Shown piece by piece: positions 1-6,293 of a stretch of DNA of 16,004 bases. The notes under the pieces were generated by a model. That model searched no databases. It was not told the DNA's origin and saw nothing but the letters and a program-made list of their open reading frames with translations. Every line of letters starts with the position of its first letter. The stretch's first letter is position 1. The position numbers were made by a program, and so were the translations under genes. The stretch spans positions 1 through 16,004 of the forward strand of contig JAEZMT010000008.1 in assembly GCA_023442085.1 (NCBI GenBank). Reading direction: 5' to 3'. Origin of the DNA: Pseudomonadota bacterium. Lineage in GTDB: Bacteria; Pseudomonadota; Alphaproteobacteria; Rhizobiales; Xanthobacteraceae.

Positions 1-108
1 GGTTTCGCCGCCGACGAGGATGCCGCGCACCTCGGAGAACGCCTCGCGCTGCCGCCTTTCCTGGAAGGCCGCCGCAGCGCCATCGAGGCCGGGCTGAAGC
101 CGCTCTGA
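1..108 (+). CDS. C-terminal end of a probable VOC-superfamily ring-cleaving dioxygenase (partial)
   Basis: Only the last 35 codons are present, reading in frame from base 1 to a TGA at 106-108. The tail contains LGERLALPPFLEGRR followed by an Ala/Glu/Leu-rich end (IEAGLKPL). This resembles the C-terminus of MhqO-type ring-cleaving dioxygenases (glyoxalase/VOC fold), which often end with a Leu-Pro-Pro motif and a short charged helix. The metal ligands and the rest of the protein lie outside the window, so this is recognition of a short tail only. A strong hairpin terminator follows within 20 bases, so the gene probably ends its transcription unit and is not part of the downstream cluster. Confidence 0.45.
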   Translation, partial: GFAADEDAAHLGERLALPPFLEGRRSAIEAGLKPL

Positions 109-127
109 GGGCAGCTCCAAACGCAAA

Positions 128-168
128 AAAGGCCGGCCGGACGGGGAAATCCCGTCCGGCCGGCCTTT
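128..168. terminator. Bidirectional Rho-independent terminator between convergent genes
   Basis: A perfect 18-bp stem pairs 128-145 with 151-168 around a 5-base loop (gaaat). The stem is GC-rich and is flanked by an A-run on the left (125-130) and a T-rich right side (ttt cg ttt). Read on the plus strand it ends the partial gene at 1-108. Read on the minus strand the A-run becomes the U-tract (TTTTTTGCG) and terminates the GcvT-fold gene whose stop is at 190-192. This is the clearest terminator in the window. Confidence 0.92.
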
Positions 169-189
169 CGTTTGTCTATCAGAGGAGTG

Positions 190-1320
190 TCAGGCCCGCT
201 CTTCCAGCGGATGCGTGCGCAGCCGCATGGGATCGTAGAAGGGGGTGCGCACGACGGTCGCTTCGAAGCTCTCGTCGCCGTCAGTGACAGTAAGCGCCGT
301 TCCAAGCGCGGTGGCGTCGGGCCGCAGGGAAACCAGCGCCAAAGACTTCATGAGATGGCGGCTGTAGGTGGTGGAATTCACCACGCCCACCTCGGCGCCA
401 TCCTTGAAGATCTTCGCGCCGGGCGTGATCGCCTTCGCCGCCAGCACCTCGAGGCCGGCCTGGTGGGTGCGCTCCGTGCCCTTGCGGGCGAGGAGGGCCG
501 CCTTGCCGCGGAAATCCGGCTTGGAGAGGTCCACGGACCAGTCCATCAGCACCTCGAAGGGCGTGGTATCCTTGTGCGGCATGTCGAAGGGGAAGAACAG
601 CAGGGAGCCTTCCACCCGCACGATGTCGAGGCAATCCCAGGACACCGGCATGGCGCCGAAGGGCTTGCCCACCTCAAGGATCTTGTCCCAGAGGAAGACC
701 GCATCCTTCGCCGCGCAGAACACCTCGTAGCCACGCTCGGCCGAATAGCCGCCGCGGGCAAGCGACACCGGGATGTCGAACAGGGTCGTCTTGCCATGCC
801 CGAAATAGGGCAGCGCCTTCAGATCCATGGGCGTGTGGGGGGCGAGGATGTCGAGCGCGAGCGGGCCTTGCAGCGAAAGGATATGGACGTCGTCGTCACG
901 CGCGAAAGTGACATCGAAGCCCTGCGCCACCACCGGCAGCGCCTCTTCCAGCGCGCCGCCGCCGTGGGAGAGGCGGAACGTGCCGTCCCCGTCCACGTAG
1001 ACGAGCACGTCGTCGATGAGCCCGCCTTCATCATCGACGATGGAGGAGATCATGGAGCGGCCGGCCGGAATCTTGGCAATGTCGGCGGTGAGCAGCTTGT
1101 TGAGGAAGGCAAGCGCGTCCGGACCACCAATGTTGATGATCTTCAGCGCCGACACGTCGAAGAGGCCGGCCCGGGTGCGCACGGTCTCCGTCTCCACATA
1201 GGGGTCGGTGGCGTAGTGCTGGGGGATCGCCATGTCATTCCAGGATTCCTCCAGCTTGGAGCCGAGTTCCCGGTGACGGTCGTTGAGGATCGATTGGCGC
1301 AGAATGGTCGCGCTGGTCAT
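190..1320 (-). CDS. GcvT-fold aminomethyltransferase-like protein (DmmD/DmdA-type, folate-binding)
   Basis: This 376-residue protein is the usual length for the aminomethyltransferase family (glycine-cleavage T-protein, DmdA, DmmD). Visible family features are the Gly-Gly-x-Ile-Asp-Asp motif at residues 99-104, where T-proteins keep the acidic residues that act on tetrahydrofolate, a degenerate Gly-Tyr-Ser-Ala-Glu-Arg-Gly-Tyr-Glu motif (GYTGExGFE in canonical members), and the C-terminal barrel with DFRGKAAL. The start at 1320 is chosen because an AGAGAGGG ribosome site lies just upstream and family similarity begins there; a longer reading to 1524 adds a low-complexity Pro/Arg/Cys segment. 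The gene is transcribed divergently from the ACAD-flavin reductase operon. In dmmDABC of Ruegeria, DmmD is a GcvT-fold protein thought to pass one-carbon units to tetrahydrofolate, so this could be the missing fourth subunit for the DmmABC genes at 7988-10605. That role is inference. A different demethylase is the main alternative. Confidence 0.85.
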   Translation of the reverse strand: MTSATILRQSILNDRHRELGSKLEESWNDMAIPQHYATDPYVETETVRTRAGLFDVSALKIINIGGPDALAFLNKLLTADIAKIPAGRSMISSIVDDEGGLIDDVLVYVDGDGTFRLSHGGGALEEALPVVAQGFDVTFARDDDVHILSLQGPLALDILAPHTPMDLKALPYFGHGKTTLFDIPVSLARGGYSAERGYEVFCAAKDAVFLWDKILEVGKPFGAMPVSWDCLDIVRVEGSLLFFPFDMPHKDTTPFEVLMDWSVDLSKPDFRGKAALLARKGTERTHQAGLEVLAAKAITPGAKIFKDGAEVGVVNSTTYSRHLMKSLALVSLRPDATALGTALTVTDGDESFEATVVRTPFYDPMRLRTHPLEERA

Positions 1321-1465
1321 GTGCCCTCTCTTGAAGGATGCCGGCCCGTGCGCCGGGCCCGTCGTTAAGGCAGGCGGGCCCGGGCAGCCTTGAGGCCGGC
1401 CGTGAGCGCCGCAACGGCCGCATCCTGATGGCGGGCAGCGGATTCTGTCAATTACTTTTCCTGAG

Positions 1466-1477
1466 AAGAAATTTCTT
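1466..1477. promoter_or_regulatory. Perfect 12-bp palindrome AAGAAATTTCTT, candidate operator
   Basis: AAGAAATTTCTT equals its own reverse complement and sits in the AT-rich middle of the divergent region, next to a possible TAGTAT -10 element (1481-1486). A symmetrical site here could control both divergent units. No regulator gene is present in the window, and I do not recognise the motif. Confidence 0.4.
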
Positions 1478-1578
1478 TGGTAGTATGGCGCGAAAGGCGG
1501 CACATGAAAGCGAGGCCGACCCATGAAACGCCCAGTTCGCGATCACATCCGGAGCCGTTTTCGCTCAATTAATGGGCT

Positions 1579-1601
1579 TGCACCGGAATTGGTCCGTGGC
1601 A
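1579..1601. promoter_or_regulatory. Imperfect 23-bp dyad, candidate operator
   Basis: Two 9-base half sites, TGCACCGGA and TCCGTGGCA, match as inverted repeats at 7 of 9 positions around a 5-base centre. The dyad lies about 120 bp upstream of the start of the ACAD-fold gene. A GC-rich genome yields some such dyads by chance, so this is a weak operator candidate. Confidence 0.25.
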
Positions 1602-1722
1602 CTCTCGTTTCTACCGCGTCAAAAAAGTTCACTGAGGGGAACAGGCGCGCCACAGCGTGATCGCAAATGGCAGGGACGGCCGCGGGGACTGCCCGCGTGC
1701 CGGCCCGGGCGGAGCTTGAGAC

Positions 1723-3126
1723 ATGTCCGAGACAAAGATGTGGGGCAAGGAAGAGTTCTGGGGGCTCGGCTTCGAGTGGGACCCCCAGTGGCTGCTGAGC
1801 GCCGAGCAAAAGGAGCTTCAGGCGAAGCTCATCGCCCTGTGTGAGACCACGCTGCGCGCGAACGCCGTGGAGAGCGACGCCAACTACGTCTACCCCCGGA
1901 AGAATTTCGAGGCGCTGGCCTCCCTCGGCCTGCTCTCGCTGAACGTGCCGAAGGAACTCGGCGGCCTCGGCCAGAACCATGTCTGCGCCGCCATGGTGGT
2001 GGAGACCATCGCCCGCTACGGCTGCCCCTCCACCGCCATGTGCTACACCATGCACCTCGGCGCCGTGGCCGCCGCGCTGCTGCGGCACCACGACAACCCG
2101 CTGCTCACCGACATCCTCAAGCGGCTGGACACCGACGTGCTCATCGGCACGCTCTCCTATTCCGATCCCGAGACCGGCTCGCACTTCTGGTATCCCATCT
2201 CGTCCAAGGCCGAGGCCCATGGCGAGGAGTGGAAAGTCACCAAGAAGGCCTCCTGGACCACCTCCGGCGGCTTCGCCGACTGGTACATCGTGCAGACCAC
2301 CAGCCCCGGCTTCTCTGGCGACTATTCGGACCTCTCCTGCTTCCTCGTCACCAAGGACGAGGTGAAGGCCAACCCCTCCGAGTGGGACGGACTCGGCCTG
2401 CGCGGCAACCAGTCCGGCCCCATCGTGGTGGAGAATGCGGTGCTGCCGAAGGAGGCCCTGGTCGGGCCCATCGGCGACGGAGCCAAGTCCAACGACGAGG
2501 TGGTGGACCCCTTCTTCCTCACCTGTTCGTCCGCCTGCTGGAACGGCATTTCGCTCGCGGTCATCGACATCGCCAAGCGCCATACCACCCGCAAGACCCA
2601 CAATGACGTGGGCATGCGCGTCGCCGACTACCCCACCATCCAGGACTATGTGGGCGAGGCGATCATGGACACCAATGCCTGCCGCGCCTTCGACTACCAG
2701 ATGGCGCAGGCGCTGGATTCCGTCACCAACAATTGCGACTGGTCGATCCACAAGGACATCGACGCTTTGCCCCGCTCCACCCTGCTCCACTGGCTGTGGC
2801 AGGTGAAGTTCGAGGCGGCCAAGAACGTCGCCCATGTGGTGGACAAGATGCTCCACGCCACCGGCGGCACGGGCTTCCGCCCCGCCCTCCAGATCGAGCG
2901 CTATCTGCGCGACGGCAAGGCCGGCTGGGTGATGGGCCCTACCAACGAGGTGCTGCGCCAGTTCGTCGGCAAGGCCGCGCTGCTGGGCTTCGGCTCGCTG
3001 GACTATTGGAACAAGTCGATCAACGAGCGCGTGCTCAACAACGAGATCAAGAAGATGGACGAGGCGGAGAAGCGCGCCTTCGCCGAAAAGCTGCTGGCCG
3101 AGCTTCAGCCGGCCAAGGTGGCGTAA
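1723..3126 (+). CDS. Acyl-CoA-dehydrogenase-fold flavoprotein, probable two-component monooxygenase
   Basis: The 467-residue protein has the order of an acyl-CoA dehydrogenase: a helical N-terminal domain (GLLSLNVPKELGGLGQ), a middle beta domain with TLSYSDPETGS and KKASWTTSGGFADWYIV, and a C-terminal helical domain with LHATGGTGFRP and RYLRDGKAGWVMGPT. In true acyl-CoA dehydrogenases the last motif reads RDAK...YEGT, with Glu as catalytic base. Here that position is Gly405 (MGPT at 404-407), and I see no substitute Glu at the helix-G position used by long-chain and isovaleryl enzymes. With a flavin reductase 90 bp downstream, the better reading is a reduced-flavin-dependent monooxygenase like DszC, isobutylamine N-hydroxylase or nitrososynthases. 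The substrate is unknown; an amine or amino-acid derivative is inferred from context. The start is supported by GGAG at 1711-1714. It is the first gene of the 1723-6063 operon. Confidence 0.85.
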   Translation: MSETKMWGKEEFWGLGFEWDPQWLLSAEQKELQAKLIALCETTLRANAVESDANYVYPRKNFEALASLGLLSLNVPKELGGLGQNHVCAAMVVETIARYGCPSTAMCYTMHLGAVAAALLRHHDNPLLTDILKRLDTDVLIGTLSYSDPETGSHFWYPISSKAEAHGEEWKVTKKASWTTSGGFADWYIVQTTSPGFSGDYSDLSCFLVTKDEVKANPSEWDGLGLRGNQSGPIVVENAVLPKEALVGPIGDGAKSNDEVVDPFFLTCSSACWNGISLAVIDIAKRHTTRKTHNDVGMRVADYPTIQDYVGEAIMDTNACRAFDYQMAQALDSVTNNCDWSIHKDIDALPRSTLLHWLWQVKFEAAKNVAHVVDKMLHATGGTGFRPALQIERYLRDGKAGWVMGPTNEVLRQFVGKAALLGFGSLDYWNKSINERVLNNEIKKMDEAEKRAFAEKLLAELQPAKVA

Positions 3127-3155
3127 CGCGGGACGCCACCACGCGGCGCCTTCGT

Positions 3156-3179
3156 CCCTCTCCCTCGCTCAGGAGAGGG
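3156..3179. repeat. Intergenic hairpin between the ACAD-fold and flavin reductase genes
   Basis: CCCTCTCC (3156-3163) pairs perfectly with GGAGAGGG (3172-3179) around an 8-base loop. No T-run follows on the plus strand, so it is unlikely to be an intrinsic terminator. It could be a copy of a small dispersed intergenic hairpin or an mRNA stability element that changes expression within the operon. Confidence 0.45.
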
Positions 3180-3216
3180 GCGAAGGCCCGCGCGCCCGCC
3201 ATCGAAGGGGATTATC

Positions 3217-3765
3217 ATGGACGGGCTGTCACATTTCAGAAAGTACCTTGCCATGACGACCATTGATCTCGACGCCCGTTTTGATCCGCGCGAACTGCGC
3301 AACGCCCTCGGCCGCTTCGCCACCGGCATCGCCGTGGTGATGGCGCAGGACGAGGACGGCCCTATCGGCGTGACGGTGAATTCCTTCTCCTCCGTCTCGC
3401 TGGACCCGCCGCTGATTCTCTTCTCCATGGCCCGCTCGCTGCACTCGCTGGCGCGGCTGGAGAGGGTGAAGGCCTATTCGGTGAACATCCTGCTGGAGAG
3501 CCAGCAGGAGATTTCCAACCGCTTCGCCCGCTCCGGCGAGGACAAGTTCTCCGCGACTCCGTGGGAGATCGGCCCCTCTGGAGCGCCGCGCCTCGTGCCC
3601 GCCCATGCGGTCTTCGAGTGCGTGCCCTATGCCCATTACGACGGCGGCGACCATGTGATCTTCGTCGGCCGGGTGGTGCATCTGCATGCCGAGGGCGAGG
3701 GCGATCCGCTGCTCTATTACCGCGGCAGCTACCGGCTGCTCGCGGCCATCGCTCAAGAGGGGTGA
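3217..3765 (+). CDS. HpaC-type flavin reductase (FMN-binding split-barrel)
   Basis: This 182-residue protein matches small NAD(P)H:flavin reductases that feed reduced flavin to a separate monooxygenase. Visible features are the N-terminal FDPRELRNALGRFATGIAVV, the flavin-binding TVNSFSSVSLDPPLILFSM, the mid-protein GGDHVIFVGRVVHL and the C-terminal LLYYRGSYRLL. I chose the start at 3217 because GAAGGGG (3204-3210) lies six bases upstream. An in-frame ATG at 3253 would remove 12 residues and give a more typical N-terminus but has a poorer ribosome site. The stop codon (3763-3765) is followed at once by the ATG of the DUF1989-GcvT gene, implying translational coupling. Its natural partner is the ACAD-fold protein immediately upstream. 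The DmmB reductase at 8572-9528 is a different family serving the heme enzyme. Confidence 0.9.
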   Translation: MDGLSHFRKYLAMTTIDLDARFDPRELRNALGRFATGIAVVMAQDEDGPIGVTVNSFSSVSLDPPLILFSMARSLHSLARLERVKAYSVNILLESQQEISNRFARSGEDKFSATPWEIGPSGAPRLVPAHAVFECVPYAHYDGGDHVIFVGRVVHLHAEGEGDPLLYYRGSYRLLAAIAQEG

Positions 3766-6063
3766 ATGGACGCTTCCCTCCTTCCCCCCGGTCCTTCCGC
3801 CTCGCCCGACGCCGCCCGCGAGCGGGTGGTGGTGCGCGGCGGCGGCCTCGCGGCCCTCACGCTCGGCGCAGGAGACCGACTGACGGTGCTGGACCCGGAA
3901 GGGCTCCAGCCGGCGCTGGTCTTCGTCACCGACACGGATGCGGTGGAAGACTGGGAGGGCGGCGACGTTGAGACGCTGCCTGCGCTTTTGGAACAAGGGG
4001 GAGAGGGCAGCGCGGAGGTCGCCCGGCTGTTGGCGGACATGCGCCTCGCGCCGACATCGCTGGCGGGGCGGAAGGTGCTGTCGGGAGATGACGGCGCGGG
4101 CGCGACGGCGGACATCGCCGCGCGGGCCGATGTGCTCGTGGTGATCGCCGCGCCCGGCGGCCCTATGGCCCCCGATGCGCAGGACGCGCCCACCGACCTT
4201 ATCGTCACCGTGACCCGCGCCCGGGGCATGGGCCGTCCCTTGCCGGCCCCGCTTGCGCCGCCGAAGCTCGACCTGCGCGTCCCGGCGGCCGAAGCCCGCG
4301 CCTACAAGGTGAAGGCGGGCGACTATATCCAGATCATCGACGTGGACGGCCGCCAGTGCGCCGACTTCCTCGCCTTCGATGCCGCCGCGCTGGAAAAGGG
4401 CGAGGAGTTCGGCCTCGACGCCACCACCACCCGCACGCTGATGGGCGCCGCCTATCCGGGACCGGGCCTCTATTCCAAATACTATGACGAGCGCCAGCTT
4501 CCGCTGGTGGAGGTGATCCGGGACACGGTCGGCCGCCACGACACCTTCGCCCTCGCCTGCTCGGCAAAATATTATGAGGACATGGGCTATCCCGGCCACG
4601 CCAATTGCACGGACAATTTCAACGCCGTGCTCGCGCCGCTGGGGATACGCCAGCGCGCCGGTTGGCCGGCCATCAATTTCTTCTACAACACCGCCGTCGA
4701 CCACACTAACGCGATTACCATGGACGAGCCGTGGTCGCGGCCCGGCGACTATGTGCTGCTGCGCGCGTTGACCGACCTCGTGTGCGCCACCTCGTCCTGC
4801 GCCGACGACATCGACCCCGCCAATGGCTGGGAGCCCACCGACATCCATGTGCGCGTCTATGACGGCGCTGAAAACTTCTCCAAGGGGATCGCGTTCCGCA
4901 TGAGTGCCGACGCCGAGCCGCGCCTGACGCGCGAGAGCGCCTTCCACCAGAGCCTTGCCGCCCATACGCGCAACTTTGTGGAGTATCGCGGCTTCTGGCT
5001 GCCCACCTGCTTCACAGGCGAGGGGCCGATCGCCGAATACTGGGCGTGCCGCGAAAAGGCGGCGGTGATGGACTTGTCCCCCCTGCGCAAGTTCGAGGTG
5101 ACGGGGCCGGATGCCGAGATCCTGCTCCAGCGCACGGTGACGCGCGACATGCGCAAGCTCGCCGTGGGGCAGGTGGTCTACACCGCGCTCTGCTACGACC
5201 ACGGCGGCATGATCGACGATGCCACCGTCTTCCGCCTGTCGCCGACCAATTTCCGGGTGGTGTGCGGCGAGGAATTCACCGGCGCCTGGCTGCGCACCAA
5301 GGCGGCGGAATGGGGCCTCAATGTCCACGTCCGCTCGTCGACGGACCAATTGCACAACATCGCCGTGCAGGGGCCGCTCGCGCGGGAGATTCTCGCCGAG
5401 GTGATCTGGACCGGGGCCACCCAGCCCGCCATCCCCGAGTTGAAGTGGTTCCGCTTCGCCGTCGCCCGCCTCGGCGGACCGAGCGGGCCGGCTCTGGTGG
5501 TTTCGCGCACCGGCTATACGGGCGAATTGGGCTTTGAAATCTGGTGCCATCCCAAGGATGGCAAGGCGCTGTTCGAGGCGGTATGGGCGGCGGGTGCGCC
5601 GAAGGGCATGAAGCCGCTCGGGCTCTCCGCGCTGGACATGCTGCGCATCGAGGCCGGGCTGGTCTTCGCCGGCTACGACTTCTGCGACCAGACCGACCCG
5701 TACGAGGCAGGCATCGGCTTCGCCGTGGCGGACAAGGACGAGGATTTCGTGGGGAAGGCGGCTCTCGCGCGGCGCAAGGCGAACCCGGCCAAGAAGCTCG
5801 TGGGACTCATGGTCGAGGGCAATGACGCGGTGGGCCATGGCGACCCGCTCTTCGTCGGCCGGGCGCAGGTGGGCGTGGTCACCAGCGCTACCCGCTCGCC
5901 CATCCTCAAGGCCCAGATCGCTCTCGCCCGCATCGATGTCGCCCATGCGGCCGTGGGCACCGCCATCGAGATCGGCAAGCTGGATGGAATGAGGAAGCGC
6001 ATAGGTGCCGAAATCGTGCCGTTTCCCCATTTCGATCCGCAGAAGGTCCGGGTCCGAGCCTGA
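3766..6063 (+). CDS. DUF1989 - GcvT (aminomethyltransferase) fusion protein
   Basis: This 765-residue protein joins two families. Residues about 175-390 are a DUF1989 (urea-carboxylase-associated/carboxyguanidine deiminase-like) domain: VKAGDYIQIIDVDGRQCADF at 182-201 and the likely metal ligands Cys265, His278 and Cys281 in the pattern C-x12-H-x2-C, plus Cys340 and Cys345. Residues about 400-765 are a full GcvT fold with GGMIDD at 480-485, RTGYTGELGFEIW, and a C-terminal barrel with EDFVGKAAL. The first 170 residues are less clear, but GAGDRLTVLDPEGLQPALVF (34-53) resembles the start of the DUF1989 domain, suggesting a decayed second copy. The ATG directly follows the flavin reductase stop, and AGAGGGG is the ribosome site. 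DUF1989 relatives hydrolyse carboxyguanidine, and GcvT proteins move one-carbon units to tetrahydrofolate. The fusion may couple C-N cleavage to one-carbon capture; the substrate is unknown. Confidence 0.85.
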   Translation: MDASLLPPGPSASPDAARERVVVRGGGLAALTLGAGDRLTVLDPEGLQPALVFVTDTDAVEDWEGGDVETLPALLEQGGEGSAEVARLLADMRLAPTSLAGRKVLSGDDGAGATADIAARADVLVVIAAPGGPMAPDAQDAPTDLIVTVTRARGMGRPLPAPLAPPKLDLRVPAAEARAYKVKAGDYIQIIDVDGRQCADFLAFDAAALEKGEEFGLDATTTRTLMGAAYPGPGLYSKYYDERQLPLVEVIRDTVGRHDTFALACSAKYYEDMGYPGHANCTDNFNAVLAPLGIRQRAGWPAINFFYNTAVDHTNAITMDEPWSRPGDYVLLRALTDLVCATSSCADDIDPANGWEPTDIHVRVYDGAENFSKGIAFRMSADAEPRLTRESAFHQSLAAHTRNFVEYRGFWLPTCFTGEGPIAEYWACREKAAVMDLSPLRKFEVTGPDAEILLQRTVTRDMRKLAVGQVVYTALCYDHGGMIDDATVFRLSPTNFRVVCGEEFTGAWLRTKAAEWGLNVHVRSSTDQLHNIAVQGPLAREILAEVIWTGATQPAIPELKWFRFAVARLGGPSGPALVVSRTGYTGELGFEIWCHPKDGKALFEAVWAAGAPKGMKPLGLSALDMLRIEAGLVFAGYDFCDQTDPYEAGIGFAVADKDEDFVGKAALARRKANPAKKLVGLMVEGNDAVGHGDPLFVGRAQVGVVTSATRSPILKAQIALARIDVAHAAVGTAIEIGKLDGMRKRIGAEIVPFPHFDPQKVRVRA

Positions 6064-6072
6064 ATGAGACCA

Positions 6073-6088
6073 CCCGCCCAATGGCGGG
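6073..6088. repeat. Short hairpin just after the DUF1989-GcvT gene
   Basis: CCCGCC (6073-6078) pairs with GGCGGG (6083-6088) around CAAT, ten bases after the stop codon. There is no T-run, so alone it is at most a weak pause or stability element. Confidence 0.3.
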
Positions 6089-6108
6089 CCCGAAGATTGC
6101 AGTTTCAT

Positions 6109-6150
6109 CCCGGCGCGCCTGAATAACGGCGCGACGACTGGGCATTTTTT
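6109..6150 (+). terminator. Possible Rho-independent terminator between the two operons
   Basis: CGCGCC (6114-6119) pairs with GGCGCG (6128-6133) around an 8-base loop. The outer CCC (6109-6111) can pair with GGG (6140-6142). A run of six T follows at 6145-6150. The helix has an asymmetric internal loop, so it is not textbook, but the T-run right after the outer arm supports termination of the 1723-6063 operon. Confidence 0.35.
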
Positions 6151-6239
6151 GTTTCCGAAATTCTGGTGCGACTACTCATTAGGCAATCTCTGACGACAAA
6201 ATAAGCTCGCAATGACGTAACGAGACGCTTATATCTTCG

Positions 6240-6268
6240 TTGACAAATTTTTTTCTTATCGGGAAAAT
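6240..6268 (+). promoter_or_regulatory. Sigma-70-like promoter of the permease-dmmABC operon
   Basis: A perfect TTGACA (6240-6245) is followed after 17 bases by GAAAAT (6263-6268), a four-of-six match to TATAAT with the key A2 and T6. The region is strongly AT-rich. Transcription would start near 6275, leaving a leader of about 20 bases before the ATG at 6294. An inverted repeat AACGA...TCGTT (6219-6223 and 6237-6241) overlaps the -35 and could be an operator. Confidence 0.55.
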
Positions 6269-6293
6269 CCCTCGCCATAACGAGGGGACAATC

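Larger units (their letters stand above)
1321..1722. promoter_or_regulatory. Divergent intergenic control region, AT-rich in its centre
   Basis: This 402-bp gap separates two divergent operons and contains no convincing gene. Its centre (about 1440-1630) is clearly more AT-rich than the surrounding coding DNA. On the minus strand a TTGACA hexamer lies at 1451-1446, but I see no good -10 at the right spacing. On the plus strand TAGTAT at 1481-1486 could be a -10, with TTTTCC at 1456-1461 as a poor -35. A perfect 12-bp palindrome (1466-1477) and an imperfect 23-bp dyad (1579-1601) are listed separately. A 45-codon reading frame (1523-1660) with unusual codon use is treated as a finding, not a gene. 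Confidence 0.6.

Noticed and set aside
172..1368. 398-codon plus-strand frame opposite the GcvT-fold gene
   Set aside because: Antisense shadow; it starts next to the terminator and lacks any recognisable domain.
1321..1524. N-terminal extension of the GcvT-fold protein to a start at 1524
   Set aside because: The extra 68 residues are low complexity and cross the AT-rich promoter-like region; the ATG at 1320 has a proper ribosome site.
1597..1612. Possible sigma-54 promoter (TGGCACT-N4-TTTCT)
   Set aside because: The -24 element is good, but the nearly invariant GC of the -12 element is absent (TTTCT instead of TTGCW), and no enhancer-binding regulator is seen.
1543..2856. 437-codon minus-strand frame opposite the ACAD-fold gene
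   Set aside because: Antisense shadow; low-complexity Gly/Val/His-rich translation.
1723..3126. Beta-oxidation role for the ACAD-fold protein
   Set aside because: The catalytic Glu is missing, no other fatty-acid genes are nearby, and a flavin reductase is the partner.
3229..6108. Very long minus-strand open frame (959 codons) opposite the flavin reductase and DUF1989-GcvT genes
   Set aside because: It is the antisense shadow of two clear plus-strand genes in GC-rich DNA. Its translation is His/Arg/Gly-rich without recognisable domains.
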